From Clostridia bacterium (lineage in GTDB: Bacteria > Bacillota > Clostridia > Oscillospirales > CAG-272), in contig JAGAVJ010000039.1 of NCBI GenBank assembly GCA_017942005.1, forward strand, positions 1 through 64,000: a stretch of 64,000 nucleotides of DNA. The letters are read 5' to 3'. Positions 29,060 to 39,044 of this stretch are shown here, piece after piece (positions within the stretch are counted from its first letter, which is position 1; each line of letters begins with the position of its first letter). The position numbers were made by a program, and so were the translations under genes. The notes under the pieces are model-generated. The model saw only the letters and a program-made list of their open reading frames with translations, ran no database searches and had not been told where the DNA came from.

Positions 29060-32000
29060 TCAGAACAGTGAAATTTGATCGGTTTCACTCATGCCGGCAA
29101 GCACGCCGCAATGGTCGAGAATTTCCATCACCGCTTTGGAAAGCTGTGCACGGTCCTGCAGTTCTGCCTTGGAATAGATTTTCCCTTCCTCGCGTACACG
29201 CACGATTTTTTCGGCAGCAGCCGGACCAAGACCGGTCATCGCAGTAAACGGCATCCGGATTTTCCCGTCCTCCGGCAGAAATGCCTTGGCGTCCGACCGG
29301 TATAAATCGGGCGGCAGATATTTTATGCCGCGCGCCATGCTCTCCATGACAATACGCAGTGCATCACCGGTATCTGCTTCCTTCTGCGTCGCTTCATTGC
29401 CCTTTTCGCGAATTTCATTGATCTTTGCCACGACTCTGGAGCGTCCGCCAAGGACAACCTCCCCATCAAAGCCATCCGGCGCCGCAGTAAAGTATGCCGC
29501 ATAAAATTCCAGCGGTCTGTGCACCTTATACCACGCAAACTGAATCGCCTGCATGACATATGCTGCCGCATGCGCTTTGGGGAACATGTACTTGATTTTC
29601 TTGCAGGAAGCAATGTACCAATCCGGGACATTCTGTTCCTTCATCGCCGCTTCCATTTCCGGCGTCAGACCTTTTCCTTTCCGTACCGATTCCATAATTT
29701 TGAATGCCATGGATTTTTCCACACCGTTGTAAGATAAGTACAGCATAATGGAGTCACGGGTTCCGATAACCTCGGAAATTGTACAGGTTCCGTTTTTAAT
29801 CAGCTCCTGTGCATTTCCCAGCCATACATCGGTACCGTGAGAAAGTCCCGATATCTGTAAAAGATCGGAAAAGTTTTTGGGTTTTGCTTCCTTTAACATG
29901 CCTTGTGCAAAGGGTGTTCCGAATTCCGGCAGCCCCCATGTGCCAAGCTCACAGCCCATGATGTCCTCAGGCTTGATGCCGAGCGGCTTGCAGGTCAAAA
30001 ACAGATCGTATACCGCACGGTCGGAGGTATCCACTTCTGCTGTCGGAATACCGGTATATCGCTCCAATATTTTTAATTTGGTCGGCATATCGTGTCCAAG
30101 CTCATCCAGCTTCAGGATGGTATCATGCAGATAGGTGAACTGGAAATGCGTCGTGATAATGTCCGAGTCCGGTGCATCTGCCGGATGCTGAACCGGCGTA
30201 AAATCATAGACATCGTATTCTCTGGGAACAACAATGATACCGCCGGGATGCTGCCCGGTTGTACGCTTGATGCCAACCATGTTGTTGATCAGGCGATCCA
30301 TTTCGGCACGGTTCAGCTTGATATGGCGCTCATCGGTGTACTTGGCGATATAGCCGTATGCCGTTTTCGATGCAAGCGAACCAATGGTACCGGCACGGAA
30401 GACGTTTTCTTTTCCAAACAGCTCCGCCGTGTACTTGTGCACACGCCCCTGTACATCCCCGGAAAAATTGAGGTCGATATCGGGGGATTTATCGCCATAA
30501 AAGCCCAAAAAGGTTTCAAAGGGGATATCGTGTCCGTCGCGAATCATCGAAATACCGCAATTCGGACAGTTCTTTGACGGCAGATCATACCCGGAACCGA
30601 CAGAACCATCCAAAATAAATTCCGAATGTTTGCATTTTGCGCACCGATAGTGCGGCGGAAGGGGGTTCACCTCGGAAATACCGGACATGGACGCAACAAA
30701 CGACGAACCGACAGAACCGCGCGACCCCACCATATAGCCAAGTGAATTGGAATAGGCAACCAGCTTCTGCGCAATCATATACAGCACTGCAAAGCCATGC
30801 TTGATGATGGAGGTCAGCTCGCGCTCCAAACGCTCGGAAACCACCGACGGCAGATCATCGGAATACCATTCCTTTGCCTTCTGCCAGCAGCGCTGCTGCA
30901 ATTCTTCTTCCGCACCTTCCAGATTCGGCGTAAAGGTTCCTTCCGGAATCGGACGGATTTTCTCAATCTGTTCTGCAATGCGGTTGGGATTTTCCACAAC
31001 AATTTCGTATGCCTTCTCTTCTCCGAGATAGGAAAATTCCGCCAGCATTTCTTCTGTGGTACGGAAATATAGCCCTACATCGCGGTCCGCATCCGAAAAC
31101 TTCATGCCTGCCATCAATATTTTCCGCACAATTTCATCCTGTTTTTCCATAAAATGTGCGTCGCAGGTCGCAACGACGGGAATATGCAGCTCCTCGCCAA
31201 GAGAGACTATCCGCCGGTTGAGCGTCTTCAAACCTTCCTCGTCCGCCACAGTACCGTCTGCAATTAAAAACGCATTGTTGCAAAGCGGCTGTATTTCGAG
31301 ATAATCGTAGTATGACGCAATTTCCTTGATTTCCGCCTCCGGTTTGTTTTCAATGATGGCACGGAACAACTCGCCCGCTTCACAGGCTGACCCTAAAATC
31401 AATCCCTCTCTGTGCTGATTCAAAAGGGATTTCGGAATGCGCGGATGTTTTTTATAATACTGCAAATAGGAAGCGGAAACCAGCTTGTACAGATTTTTCA
31501 GTCCGACCAGATTTTTCACCAGAATGATCTGGTGATACGATTTCAGCTTCAGGGGATCCGCCTTTTCGCTCATCGCCTGCCGCATCTGCTCATAGGTATC
31601 GACGCCTTCTCTATGCAGCTTCTCCGCCATACAGAAGTAAATCTGCGCAAGCATTTCTGCGTCGTCCGATGCACGGTGGTGATTAAAATCCCCAAGACCA
31701 AAGTATTCGGCAATGGTATTTAACTTATGTTTTTTCAAATCCGGATTGACATAACGGCTCATTGGTACCGTGTCCAAATAGGGATTTTGGAACGGAATGC
31801 CGTAGGTATCTGCCGCACGGCGGATAAATCCGACATCAAATCCGGCATTGTGCGCAATCAGCAGCTTGTCCTCACCGCCGATAAAATCAAAAAACATACG
31901 CAGCGCTTCGTCTGCCTTCGGCGCACCTGCCACCATATCGTCCGTAATACCGGTCAGGGCAGTGATGTCCTCCGGTATGTGCCGCTCCGGGTCGACAAAG

Positions 32001-33511
32001 GTATCAAAGCGCTCTAAAATTTTCCCGTCCCGGATGCGCACCGCGCCGATTTCCGTAATGCGGTCGTTGATGTTGGAAAGACCCGTTGTCTCAATATCGA
32101 ATGCGATGGCTTCGTCTTCAAACCGACCTTCTTTTGTCCCGTACAGCGCACGCGCGGTATCGTCGACAAAATATGCCTCCATCCCGTATATGACCTTTAA
32201 ATCGGTCTTTGCCGCAGCCAGCATCATTTCCGGAAACGCCTGCAAATTGCCGTGATCGGTCACAGCCACCGCCGGCATACCAAACCGCACAGCAGTCTTG
32301 ACAAGAACATCCGGAGGAATGGTCGCATCCATTGCCGACATATTGGTATGACAGTGCAGCTCTACACGCTTCTGCGGCGCATTGTCCATGCGTTCCAGAT
32401 ACCCAATCTTCATAATATGGTTCGGCGTCAAAGACAGTTCCCCGTCAAACTTATCTGTGCGCAGATTGCCTTCCAGTGCCAATGCAAGGTTATAGTAAAA
32501 CACATCCACCTTGCCGCGTTCCACTTTCTTCTTTTTCTCGTTCAGCGCCTTTAATAGAGGAGCCGCTTCCTCCGTTGTCAGAACCAGCTTTGCCGCTATG
32601 GACGCACACTGATCAGAGAGATACAGGGTGATAATGGTTTTATCGCCATTCCGGGTTTCTTTGCTTTCCACTCCGGTCAGCATACCGAGAATCTGTACAC
32701 CGCGCTTCTGCTGCAAACAGCTTTTGATCGGCGTCACATCGTCAACCGTAAAGGCTTCACCGTAAATGGCTTCTGCATCTTTTGTATCAAAGGTCATGTA
32801 TCCGACCTGCCATAAATGATCTGCCGGATGCGCAAAAACCGTCTCATGCGTGTCAAGCGTATTGGCAAACGGAAGCGTCGGATGCATCTCCGCTTCTGCC
32901 GCTTCCTCTGCAAGACGCTGCTTCTGCGCCTGTGCCGCCCGCTCTTCTCCTTCTTTTGCAAGGGTGCGGATATATTCTGCGTTTGCGCGTTCAAACGCCG
33001 CATAATCGGTCGGCGCATCGTCGGATCGCTGCACCTCTACATGCATGGAAACACCGAATTCCCGCCGGATGATATCCTCCAGAATGCGCGGCGTCTGCGC
33101 ACGGTCGACAAGCTCAATGCCGCCGTCGGAAAACGGGATTTCAATCACCATACGGTCGCCGTCCATTTCTCTGAGCGTATACCGGTCAAAAAATCCCCTT
33201 GATACCGCACCGACACGCATCAGCTCGGTAATCAGCTCCGGTACATATTCCTTTGTCAGATACGCGGATTCATAGATCGGCAGCAGACGCACGCCGTTGA
33301 TGCCGTGCGCAAGACGAATTTCTTCCTCCACACGGTACAACTCCCGTTTTTTATGCAGTGCCGGAAAATGTGCCGTCACTTCCACAAGCTTGTTTTCCCG
33401 GTCGACGCGCACCCGATAATCATACGCGGATAGAAGAAGCGCACGCGCCCCCTCTCCCGGCTGATATTTATGAAAGATATCCAATAATGTCCGTGTGTTC
33501 GACTGGGACAT
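29060..33511 (-). CDS. polC: DNA polymerase III alpha subunit, PolC type
   Basis: PolC is the replicative DNA polymerase of low-GC Gram-positive bacteria. This 1483-residue protein has, in order, an N-terminal and OB region, a PHP domain starting VELHCHTNMSAMDATI near residue 380, a 3'-5' exonuclease inserted in it (IAFDIETTGLSNINDRITEIG, then LIAHNAGFDVGFI), the zinc site CAKCKHSEF...CPNCGIS, and the polymerase core with GFYGDKSPDIDLNFSGD holding catalytic aspartates. It ends with a helix-hairpin-helix region. Length is normal. It ends the frr-to-polC cluster, as in many Firmicutes. Confidence 0.99.
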   Translation of the reverse strand: MSQSNTRTLLDIFHKYQPGEGARALLLSAYDYRVRVDRENKLVEVTAHFPALHKKRELYRVEEEIRLAHGINGVRLLPIYESAYLTKEYVPELITELMRVGAVSRGFFDRYTLREMDGDRMVIEIPFSDGGIELVDRAQTPRILEDIIRREFGVSMHVEVQRSDDAPTDYAAFERANAEYIRTLAKEGEERAAQAQKQRLAEEAAEAEMHPTLPFANTLDTHETVFAHPADHLWQVGYMTFDTKDAEAIYGEAFTVDDVTPIKSCLQQKRGVQILGMLTGVESKETRNGDKTIITLYLSDQCASIAAKLVLTTEEAAPLLKALNEKKKKVERGKVDVFYYNLALALEGNLRTDKFDGELSLTPNHIMKIGYLERMDNAPQKRVELHCHTNMSAMDATIPPDVLVKTAVRFGMPAVAVTDHGNLQAFPEMMLAAAKTDLKVIYGMEAYFVDDTARALYGTKEGRFEDEAIAFDIETTGLSNINDRITEIGAVRIRDGKILERFDTFVDPERHIPEDITALTGITDDMVAGAPKADEALRMFFDFIGGEDKLLIAHNAGFDVGFIRRAADTYGIPFQNPYLDTVPMSRYVNPDLKKHKLNTIAEYFGLGDFNHHRASDDAEMLAQIYFCMAEKLHREGVDTYEQMRQAMSEKADPLKLKSYHQIILVKNLVGLKNLYKLVSASYLQYYKKHPRIPKSLLNQHREGLILGSACEAGELFRAIIENKPEAEIKEIASYYDYLEIQPLCNNAFLIADGTVADEEGLKTLNRRIVSLGEELHIPVVATCDAHFMEKQDEIVRKILMAGMKFSDADRDVGLYFRTTEEMLAEFSYLGEEKAYEIVVENPNRIAEQIEKIRPIPEGTFTPNLEGAEEELQQRCWQKAKEWYSDDLPSVVSERLERELTSIIKHGFAVLYMIAQKLVAYSNSLGYMVGSRGSVGSSFVASMSGISEVNPLPPHYRCAKCKHSEFILDGSVGSGYDLPSKNCPNCGISMIRDGHDIPFETFLGFYGDKSPDIDLNFSGDVQGRVHKYTAELFGKENVFRAGTIGSLASKTAYGYIAKYTDERHIKLNRAEMDRLINNMVGIKRTTGQHPGGIIVVPREYDVYDFTPVQHPADAPDSDIITTHFQFTYLHDTILKLDELGHDMPTKLKILERYTGIPTAEVDTSDRAVYDLFLTCKPLGIKPEDIMGCELGTWGLPEFGTPFAQGMLKEAKPKNFSDLLQISGLSHGTDVWLGNAQELIKNGTCTISEVIGTRDSIMLYLSYNGVEKSMAFKIMESVRKGKGLTPEMEAAMKEQNVPDWYIASCKKIKYMFPKAHAAAYVMQAIQFAWYKVHRPLEFYAAYFTAAPDGFDGEVVLGGRSRVVAKINEIREKGNEATQKEADTGDALRIVMESMARGIKYLPPDLYRSDAKAFLPEDGKIRMPFTAMTGLGPAAAEKIVRVREEGKIYSKAELQDRAQLSKAVMEILDHCGVLAGMSETDQISLF

Positions 33512-33522
33512 GCTGCCACCTC

Positions 33523-34590
33523 TTATGCTTCATTGATCGCCGCAATCAGTGCATTGACTGCATCCTTTGCAGGTACTTTTTTTACAATTTCTCCATGCCG
33601 GAACAGAACGGCTTCATCCTTTCCGCCCGCGATGCCAAGATCCGCTTCCCTTGCTTCTCCCGGCCCGTTGACGACACATCCCATCATTGCAACACGCAGC
33701 TTGCGATCTGTGCGTATTTCTCCTGCATCCATACGCGCTTCAAATTCTTTTACCATTGCAATCAGCGGAATCTGCGTCCTGCCGCAGGTGGGACAGGAGA
33801 CCAGATTGATTCCCGTTTCTTCCAGCTCCAGCGCGCGCAGAATGTTGTGTGCTTCCCGTACTTCTTCGACCGGATCGTCTGTCAGTGAAACTCGGATGGT
33901 ATCGCCGATGCCGTCACATAAAAGTGAGCCGATGCCAACAGCGCTCTTGATCGTTCCCATATGGGCAGTTCCTGCTTCCGTCACACCGAGATGCAGGGGA
34001 TAGGCGCATTTCTCTGCAAGAAGTCTGTTTGCACATATCATCTCTCCGACAGTCGACGCCTTAATGGAGATCACAATATCGGTAAAGTCAAATTTTTCCA
34101 ACAAGGACACATGGTACAAGGCGCTTTCCACAAGCGCTTCTGCCGTCGGTGCGCCATATTTTGCGAGGATATGCTTTTCCAAGGACCCGGAATTGACTCC
34201 GATGCGAATGGGCAGATGGTGAGTACGACAGGCATCCACCACCGCTCGGACATGCGCATCCTCTCCGATGTTGCCAGGATTGATGCGGATTTTATCCGCA
34301 CCGCAGGCTGCGGCTTCCAGTGCAATGCGGTAGTCAAAATGGATATCTGCAACAAGCGGTACGCGGATTTCGTGTTCCTTTAAAAAAGCAAAGGTTTTCG
34401 CCGCAGCCATATCCGGTACGGCAAGACGGACGATATCACAGCCGGATGCGGCAAGCGCCCGCGTCTGCATAAGACACGCTTCTGTGTCATGCGTATCGGT
34501 GGAACACATCGACTGTACTGCAATGGGTGCATCACCGCCGATTTTCACCGTTCCTATCGTTATCTTTTTTGTGTTTCTGCGTTCCTTCAA
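33523..34590 (-). CDS. ispG: 4-hydroxy-3-methylbut-2-en-1-yl diphosphate synthase (IspG/GcpE)
   Basis: IspG is an iron-sulfur enzyme of the MEP isoprenoid pathway that converts the cyclic diphosphate MEcPP to HMBPP. The 355-residue protein begins RRNTKKITIGTVKIGGDAPIAVQSM and ends with the cluster ligands in SCPTCGRTQI and MGCVVNGPGEAREADLGIAGG. I place the start at TTG 34590, because AAAGGAG lies at correct spacing and family proteins begin there; an in-frame ATG at 34629, next to a hairpin cassette, would add 13 residues. It lies between rseP and polC; dxr of the same pathway is two genes away. Confidence 0.95.
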   Translation of the reverse strand: MKERRNTKKITIGTVKIGGDAPIAVQSMCSTDTHDTEACLMQTRALAASGCDIVRLAVPDMAAAKTFAFLKEHEIRVPLVADIHFDYRIALEAAACGADKIRINPGNIGEDAHVRAVVDACRTHHLPIRIGVNSGSLEKHILAKYGAPTAEALVESALYHVSLLEKFDFTDIVISIKASTVGEMICANRLLAEKCAYPLHLGVTEAGTAHMGTIKSAVGIGSLLCDGIGDTIRVSLTDDPVEEVREAHNILRALELEETGINLVSCPTCGRTQIPLIAMVKEFEARMDAGEIRTDRKLRVAMMGCVVNGPGEAREADLGIAGGKDEAVLFRHGEIVKKVPAKDAVNALIAAINEA

Positions 34591-34631
34591 AATCCATCTG
34601 CTCCTTTGCTTTTGATTTCTTATGACCATAT

Positions 34632-34656
34632 CTTTCACGAAAATGAAAGTTATTTC
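34632..34656 (-). promoter_or_regulatory. SD-hairpin-start cassette (upstream of ispG)
   Basis: GTGGAAATAA is followed by arms CTTTCA/TGAAAG with a 6-base loop, then ATATGG on the minus strand. Here the cassette lies about 40 bases above the preferred TTG start of ispG, although its ATGG (34629) is in frame. Confidence 0.45.
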
Positions 34657-34738
34657 CACACAGTTTTCATGCGATGAAGTTCTTTGCCAGGCTTTCTTTC
34701 AAGAAAGCCGCGTTCTCCTTTTTTCCAGAGAAAGACCG

Positions 34739-35773
34739 TTATGATATGATTTTTGCAATATCCTGGAAGGTCACAAAGACCATCAGCAGCATCAGCAGCA
34801 GGATACCGACAAAATGAACATATCCTTCCACCGTGCGGTTGATCGGACGGCGGAAGACCAGCTCGACAAACTGGAAGAACAGTCTTCCTCCATCCAGTGC
34901 CGGCAGCGGCAGCAAATTAAAAATACCAAGATTGACGGAAATAAAGACAAACATATACAAAAAGTTATAGGAGCCATGTTCCGCAGCTTCCGATATCGCC
35001 TGTGTGACGCCAACCGGTCCTGACAAATCGTCCACAGTATATTCATGTCCGAAGACCAAATCAAACAGAGAATCCCAGATCATCCGCACCGTATTGGCCG
35101 ACTGCCAGAACGCCTGCTTGGCAACGTTTCCGAAATTCTTCTCCACAGCATATACATAAAAATCCCGATCTCCGTAGACATGACCGGCTTCCGAATACTG
35201 CGGAAACTGTACGTCTTCCAAAACTACCGTCCGACCGTCGCGGCGCACCGTCACATCCACAGGATCACGCGCATCGTGCATAATGGTATATACAAGGTCT
35301 GTCGTCGTATGGACACGGATATTGTCGATTTTTAAAATTTCATCATTCACCTGCAAGCCGTATGCGGGAGAAGATGCGCCGTCAAAGAAGTTTGCGACCT
35401 GTGTTCCGCCAAGCGAAGAAGACGACAGTACCAATCCTGTCATGAGCAAAAATCCCAGACACAGATTCATAAACGCACCGGCAGCCGTAACAATCATACG
35501 CTGCCACACCGGTTTGTTATTGAGCGCCCCCGGGTCGGCAGATTCCTCATCTTCACCGACCATTGCAACAAAACCGCCAATCGGCAAAGCTCGGACAGAA
35601 TACCGGATATCGGTCTTTTTTGAGACACGGGAAAACAGCTTCGGTCCCATACCGACAGAAAATTCCTTAATCGATACCTTGAATATGCGTGCTGCCGTAT
35701 AATGTCCGAATTCATGAATAAAAATCAAAAATCCAAACATCAGTATGGCAAGCAAAATTGTGAAAATATTCAT
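34739..35773 (-). CDS. rseP: Site-2 membrane metalloprotease RseP/RasP
   Basis: This 344-residue intramembrane zinc protease cleaves membrane proteins such as anti-sigma factors and signal-peptide remnants. The first helix contains the zinc motif FIHEFGHYTAAR (HExxH, residues about 20-24). A PDZ domain follows (SPAYGLQVNDEILKIDN), and the third metal ligand is in LPLPALDGGRLFFQ near residue 295. Four hydrophobic segments are visible. AAAGGA lies eight bases before the ATG. It is in the conserved dxr-rseP-ispG order. Confidence 0.97.
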   Translation of the reverse strand: MNIFTILLAILMFGFLIFIHEFGHYTAARIFKVSIKEFSVGMGPKLFSRVSKKTDIRYSVRALPIGGFVAMVGEDEESADPGALNNKPVWQRMIVTAAGAFMNLCLGFLLMTGLVLSSSSLGGTQVANFFDGASSPAYGLQVNDEILKIDNIRVHTTTDLVYTIMHDARDPVDVTVRRDGRTVVLEDVQFPQYSEAGHVYGDRDFYVYAVEKNFGNVAKQAFWQSANTVRMIWDSLFDLVFGHEYTVDDLSGPVGVTQAISEAAEHGSYNFLYMFVFISVNLGIFNLLPLPALDGGRLFFQFVELVFRRPINRTVEGYVHFVGILLLMLLMVFVTFQDIAKIIS

Positions 35774-35903
35774 ACAAAATCCTTTCTCCGCCTTTTCAAT
35801 CGGCGCGTTTCACATACTTTTACCGTTTATCATGATTTCCGCGTAACTACAGGATTCCATACTCTTATTGTCCGATTTTTCCCGATACCGTGATCGAAGA
35901 ATG

Positions 35904-37079
35904 TTACCGTACCAGACGGGACACCGTATCTCTTGCTGCGCAGTCTGCCTGTTCCAAGTCCTTTAGTGTCGGATGTTCCTTGTTCGGCGTATCGTTTACT
36001 GCCGTTTCCACAAGCTGAAAAATATCGGTAAACCCGATTTTCTCATCAAGGAACAGCTGCACGGCAGCTTCATTTGCACCGTTGAGCACTGCCGTTTTAA
36101 TGCCGCCTTCCTTGACCGCACGCCGTGCCAGGGGCAGCAGCGTAAAGGTTTTTTCATCGGGTTCAAGGAATGTCAGGCGTCCGATTTTCTTGAAATCCAG
36201 CGGTTCCAAAAGAGAGGGCATCCGATCGGGATAGGTCAGCGCATATTGGATACACAGGCGCATATCCGGTACGGAAAGCTGTGCCATCACCGCATTGTCG
36301 CAGAAGCCGACCATGGAATGAATGATACTTTCTGGATGTACCACCACCTCCACCTGGTCAGGCGACACATCAAACAGCCGCACCGCTTCAATCAGCTCCA
36401 GTCCCTTGTTCATGAGAGACGCACAATCTACCGTGATTTTCGCTCCCATTTTCCACGTGGGATGCGCCAGCGCTTCTTTTTTTGTCACAAGCTTTAATTC
36501 ATTCAGCGTCTTTCCGCGGAACGCCCCGCCGGAACAGGTCAGATACAGTGTCTTGACACGTGCATGTACCTCACCGTTCAGGCACTGGAAAATGGCACAG
36601 TGTTCACTGTCCACAGGAAGGACGGAAACACCGTGGGCTTTTGCTTCCGCCATGACAAATTCTCCTGCCGTCACAAGCGTTTCCTTGTTGGCAAGCGCTA
36701 CATTTTTTCCTGCACGGATGGCGTTTAAGGTCGGCTCCAGCCCTGCTGTACCAATAATGGAATTGAGCACAATGCGGCAGTCTCCGTTTGCGGCAAGCCA
36801 TAGAATTCCCGACCGCCCGGATAAAATTTTGGTATCGGTATCTGCCGCCGCAATTTTCAATTCCCGTGCGGCAGCTTCATTCTCCACCGCACAAAAGCGC
36901 GGATGGAACTGTCTGATCTGCTCCTCTAAAAGAGAGATATTTTTTGCGCCGGAAATTCCCTCCACACGCAGTCCGTGCATGGCTGCAACGTCCATCGTCT
37001 GCCGTCCGACCGAGCCTGTCGAACCAAGCACGGTTACCGGCATTTCTCCAATGCGGTCTCTTGTTTGTGTTGTGATCAT
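35904..37079 (-). CDS. dxr: 1-deoxy-D-xylulose-5-phosphate reductoisomerase
   Basis: Dxr carries out the first committed step of the MEP pathway, converting DXP to MEP with NADPH. The 391-residue protein begins with a Rossmann VTVLGSTGSVGRQTMDV, has GKNVALANKETLVTAG, and the metal-binding VLPVDSEHCAIFQCL near residue 150. I chose ATG 37079, which is seven bases after AAGG; two other in-frame ATGs lie at 37085 and 37103. A poor hairpin resembling the leader cassettes is upstream. Neighbours are cdsA and rseP. Confidence 0.97.
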   Translation of the reverse strand: MITTQTRDRIGEMPVTVLGSTGSVGRQTMDVAAMHGLRVEGISGAKNISLLEEQIRQFHPRFCAVENEAAARELKIAAADTDTKILSGRSGILWLAANGDCRIVLNSIIGTAGLEPTLNAIRAGKNVALANKETLVTAGEFVMAEAKAHGVSVLPVDSEHCAIFQCLNGEVHARVKTLYLTCSGGAFRGKTLNELKLVTKKEALAHPTWKMGAKITVDCASLMNKGLELIEAVRLFDVSPDQVEVVVHPESIIHSMVGFCDNAVMAQLSVPDMRLCIQYALTYPDRMPSLLEPLDFKKIGRLTFLEPDEKTFTLLPLARRAVKEGGIKTAVLNGANEAAVQLFLDEKIGFTDIFQLVETAVNDTPNKEHPTLKDLEQADCAARDTVSRLVR

Positions 37080-37201
37080 CGTCATACCTTCTTGCCTTTG
37101 CAAACGGGAAGCAAGCTCCGCGTTTCTGCAAGTAAAAGAACATTCCTTTCTTTGTGGGATTGCGGCAAACGGTCTTTTCGGAATTCAGACTTCAGACGGC
37201 A

Positions 37202-38032
37202 TTATTGGAAAACAAGCCTGAAAAATGTGGTGTAGGTGCAGAGAAGATACAGTGCAATTGCCGTTGCAAGCACAGAATCAAACCGGTCAAGAACACCGCC
37301 GTGTCCGGGGAATAACCGTCCGTAGTCCTTAATTTCATAACGGCGCTTGATCAAACTCATGATCAGGTCGCCGATAATGGAGACAAGCGAAACTGGCAGT
37401 CCAAGCAGAACCAACGCCATATAATGCGGAGCGGCACCTGTGATCTGCGAAACCACAAAACCGTACAGTGCAAACGATGCCATGGCAAACACAACGCCGC
37501 CGACAGCGCCCTCCACCGTTTTCTTTGGGGAGACGTCCGGAATCAGCTTATGCCGTCCAAATAACCGCCCGGTAAAATAGGCAAAGGAATCCGACATCCA
37601 GGCGCCGAGGAACGGCAGCAGGTACAGATACGCACCGTGTGCAATCTGTCTGAGGGCGGTCATCATACCAAATCCCCAAATGACATAAATCAGTCCGAAA
37701 AACGCCATCGCTGCCTCTCCCACAGGATGTGTCCCATGGGAAAACAGCGATACTGCGAACAGCCAAAAAAGTAAGATTGCCGTTACAGAAATCAGCGCAG
37801 TGTCAAACGCATCCGATGCGAAATACGCCGCAAACGGCAAAACACCTGCCAAAACAATACATGGTACGGATGCGATATACGTTTTATGAAGACCGATACA
37901 CCGCAGCATTTCAAAGGCGCCGACAACAGATAAAAGCGCCATTGTGATCGGATAAACGACTGTATGCGAAAAAATCGCCACAGGAATCAAAACGATTGCC
38001 ATACATATCGCTGTAATGATACGGATTTTCAT
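37202..38032 (-). CDS. cdsA: Phosphatidate cytidylyltransferase
   Basis: CdsA makes CDP-diacylglycerol, the precursor of bacterial phospholipids. The 276-residue protein is very hydrophobic, with about eight helices, and carries the family signature near the C-terminus: SPKKTVEGAVGG, then KDYGRLFPGHGGVLDRFDS. The start at ATG 38032 follows GGAGG in the last unit of a 26-bp tandem repeat. It lies between uppS and dxr. Confidence 0.96.
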   Translation of the reverse strand: MKIRIITAICMAIVLIPVAIFSHTVVYPITMALLSVVGAFEMLRCIGLHKTYIASVPCIVLAGVLPFAAYFASDAFDTALISVTAILLFWLFAVSLFSHGTHPVGEAAMAFFGLIYVIWGFGMMTALRQIAHGAYLYLLPFLGAWMSDSFAYFTGRLFGRHKLIPDVSPKKTVEGAVGGVVFAMASFALYGFVVSQITGAAPHYMALVLLGLPVSLVSIIGDLIMSLIKRRYEIKDYGRLFPGHGGVLDRFDSVLATAIALYLLCTYTTFFRLVFQ

Positions 38033-38038
38033 ACCGTT

Positions 38039-38130
38039 AAACACCTCCACACTTTCAAACCGTTAAACGTCTCCATATCTTCAAACGGTTATACCCCTCC
38101 ATACTTTCAAACGGTTATACCCCTCCATAC
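38039..38130. repeat. 26-bp tandem repeat carrying ribosome binding sites
   Basis: Three full 26-bp units (38039-38064, 38065-38090, 38091-38116) and a partial fourth (38117-38130) lie between uppS and cdsA. On the minus strand each unit contains GGAGG or a variant and AACCGTTTGAAAG-like sequence. The uppS stop codon is inside the third unit, and the unit nearest cdsA supplies its Shine-Dalgarno site. The two units nearest uppS are nearly identical, which suggests recent expansion. Confidence 0.85.
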
Positions 38131-38810
38131 CGGCGCTTGCGCGCATAAAAGCTTTCTACTGCCGCGTTGATATCTGCTTCTCCCATGTCTGGCCACAGCG
38201 TATCGCAGAAATACAGCTCCGCATAGGCGGATTGCCATAACAGAAAATTCGACAGTCTAAGTTCTGCACCGGTACGGACAATCAGATCCGGCGGCGGACA
38301 GTGCGCAGTATACAGATGGGACGCAATGTCCTCCTCCGTAATTTCCGTTTTGCCTTCTCTGATCAGCGTGTTGACTGCATGCACAATTTCGTCCCGTCCA
38401 CCGTAATTTACAGCAATGTTTAAAAGCAGCGGATTTTTTTCGGTTTCTCTTTCAAGATTGTTCATTTTCTCCTGTACGTCCTTGGGGAAGATTCCCTTAT
38501 CGCCTAAGAACATCACATGAATACGGTTTTCCTCTGCTTTTTTCCGCGCGATATTCAGATATTCGCGGAAAATGGTCATGATGGCTTTGACTTCCGCTGC
38601 CGGTCTCTTCCAGTTCTCGGTAGAAAACGCATATACTGTGATCACGCGGATACCAATGTCGCCGCAGTAGCGAATTACACGTTCAAATGTTTTTGCACCA
38701 ACGGAATGCCCGTATTCTCTCGGTTTGCCGCGTTCCTTTGCCCAGCGGCCATTGCCGTCCATAATGAACGCAATGTGCGTTAAGCGTTCATCCACTTTGA
38801 TTTCTGCCAT
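38115..38810 (-). CDS. uppS: Undecaprenyl diphosphate synthase (isoprenyl transferase)
   Basis: UppS extends farnesyl diphosphate to the C55 lipid carrier used for cell-wall synthesis. The 231-residue protein begins with the signature HIAFIMDGNGRWAKERG, has TVYAFSTENWKRP and ends with DLIVRTGAELRLSNFLLWQSAYAELYF. In the last block many homologues have RTSGExRLSNF; here the serine is alanine. A GGAGGAG site precedes the ATG. The last codons lie inside the tandem repeat. Confidence 0.97.
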   Translation of the reverse strand: MAEIKVDERLTHIAFIMDGNGRWAKERGKPREYGHSVGAKTFERVIRYCGDIGIRVITVYAFSTENWKRPAAEVKAIMTIFREYLNIARKKAEENRIHVMFLGDKGIFPKDVQEKMNNLERETEKNPLLLNIAVNYGGRDEIVHAVNTLIREGKTEITEEDIASHLYTAHCPPPDLIVRTGAELRLSNFLLWQSAYAELYFCDTLWPDMGEADINAAVESFYARKRRYGGV

Positions 38811-38873
38811 AAAAGAGCTCCTCCAAGTACAAAAAAAACTGCAAGGTATGAAACGATTCCTACCGACAGTGAA

Positions 38874-38994
38874 AGGGCTGTCGCATTCACATGCGCCAGC
38901 CTATAAAATTCGTCTTTTCGCTCTTTCAAGCGAAATTTCACTGCATATTTTTAACAAAATTCACAATGAAAACGCCGAATTCGGATCACTTTGT
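38874..38994. repeat. 120-bp intergenic repeat, copy 2
   Basis: This copy starts AGGGCTGTCGCATTCACATG and ends CCGAATTCGGATCACTTTG, matching 8921-9042 with scattered differences. It lies between frr and uppS, so it is transcribed if the two genes share an operon. Its TTTCACTG/CAATGAAA stem is less perfect than in copy 1. Confidence 0.75.
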
Positions 38995-39044
38995 TCCAAA
39001 GAAACCGATGCCGGACCTGCACCGTATCCCAAAAACGTTTTGCG

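Noticed and set aside
38039..38130. Possible CRISPR array in the tandem repeats before cdsA
   Set aside because: Units are directly adjacent with no unique spacers, and the repeat holds a ribosome binding site and a stop codon of the neighbouring genes.
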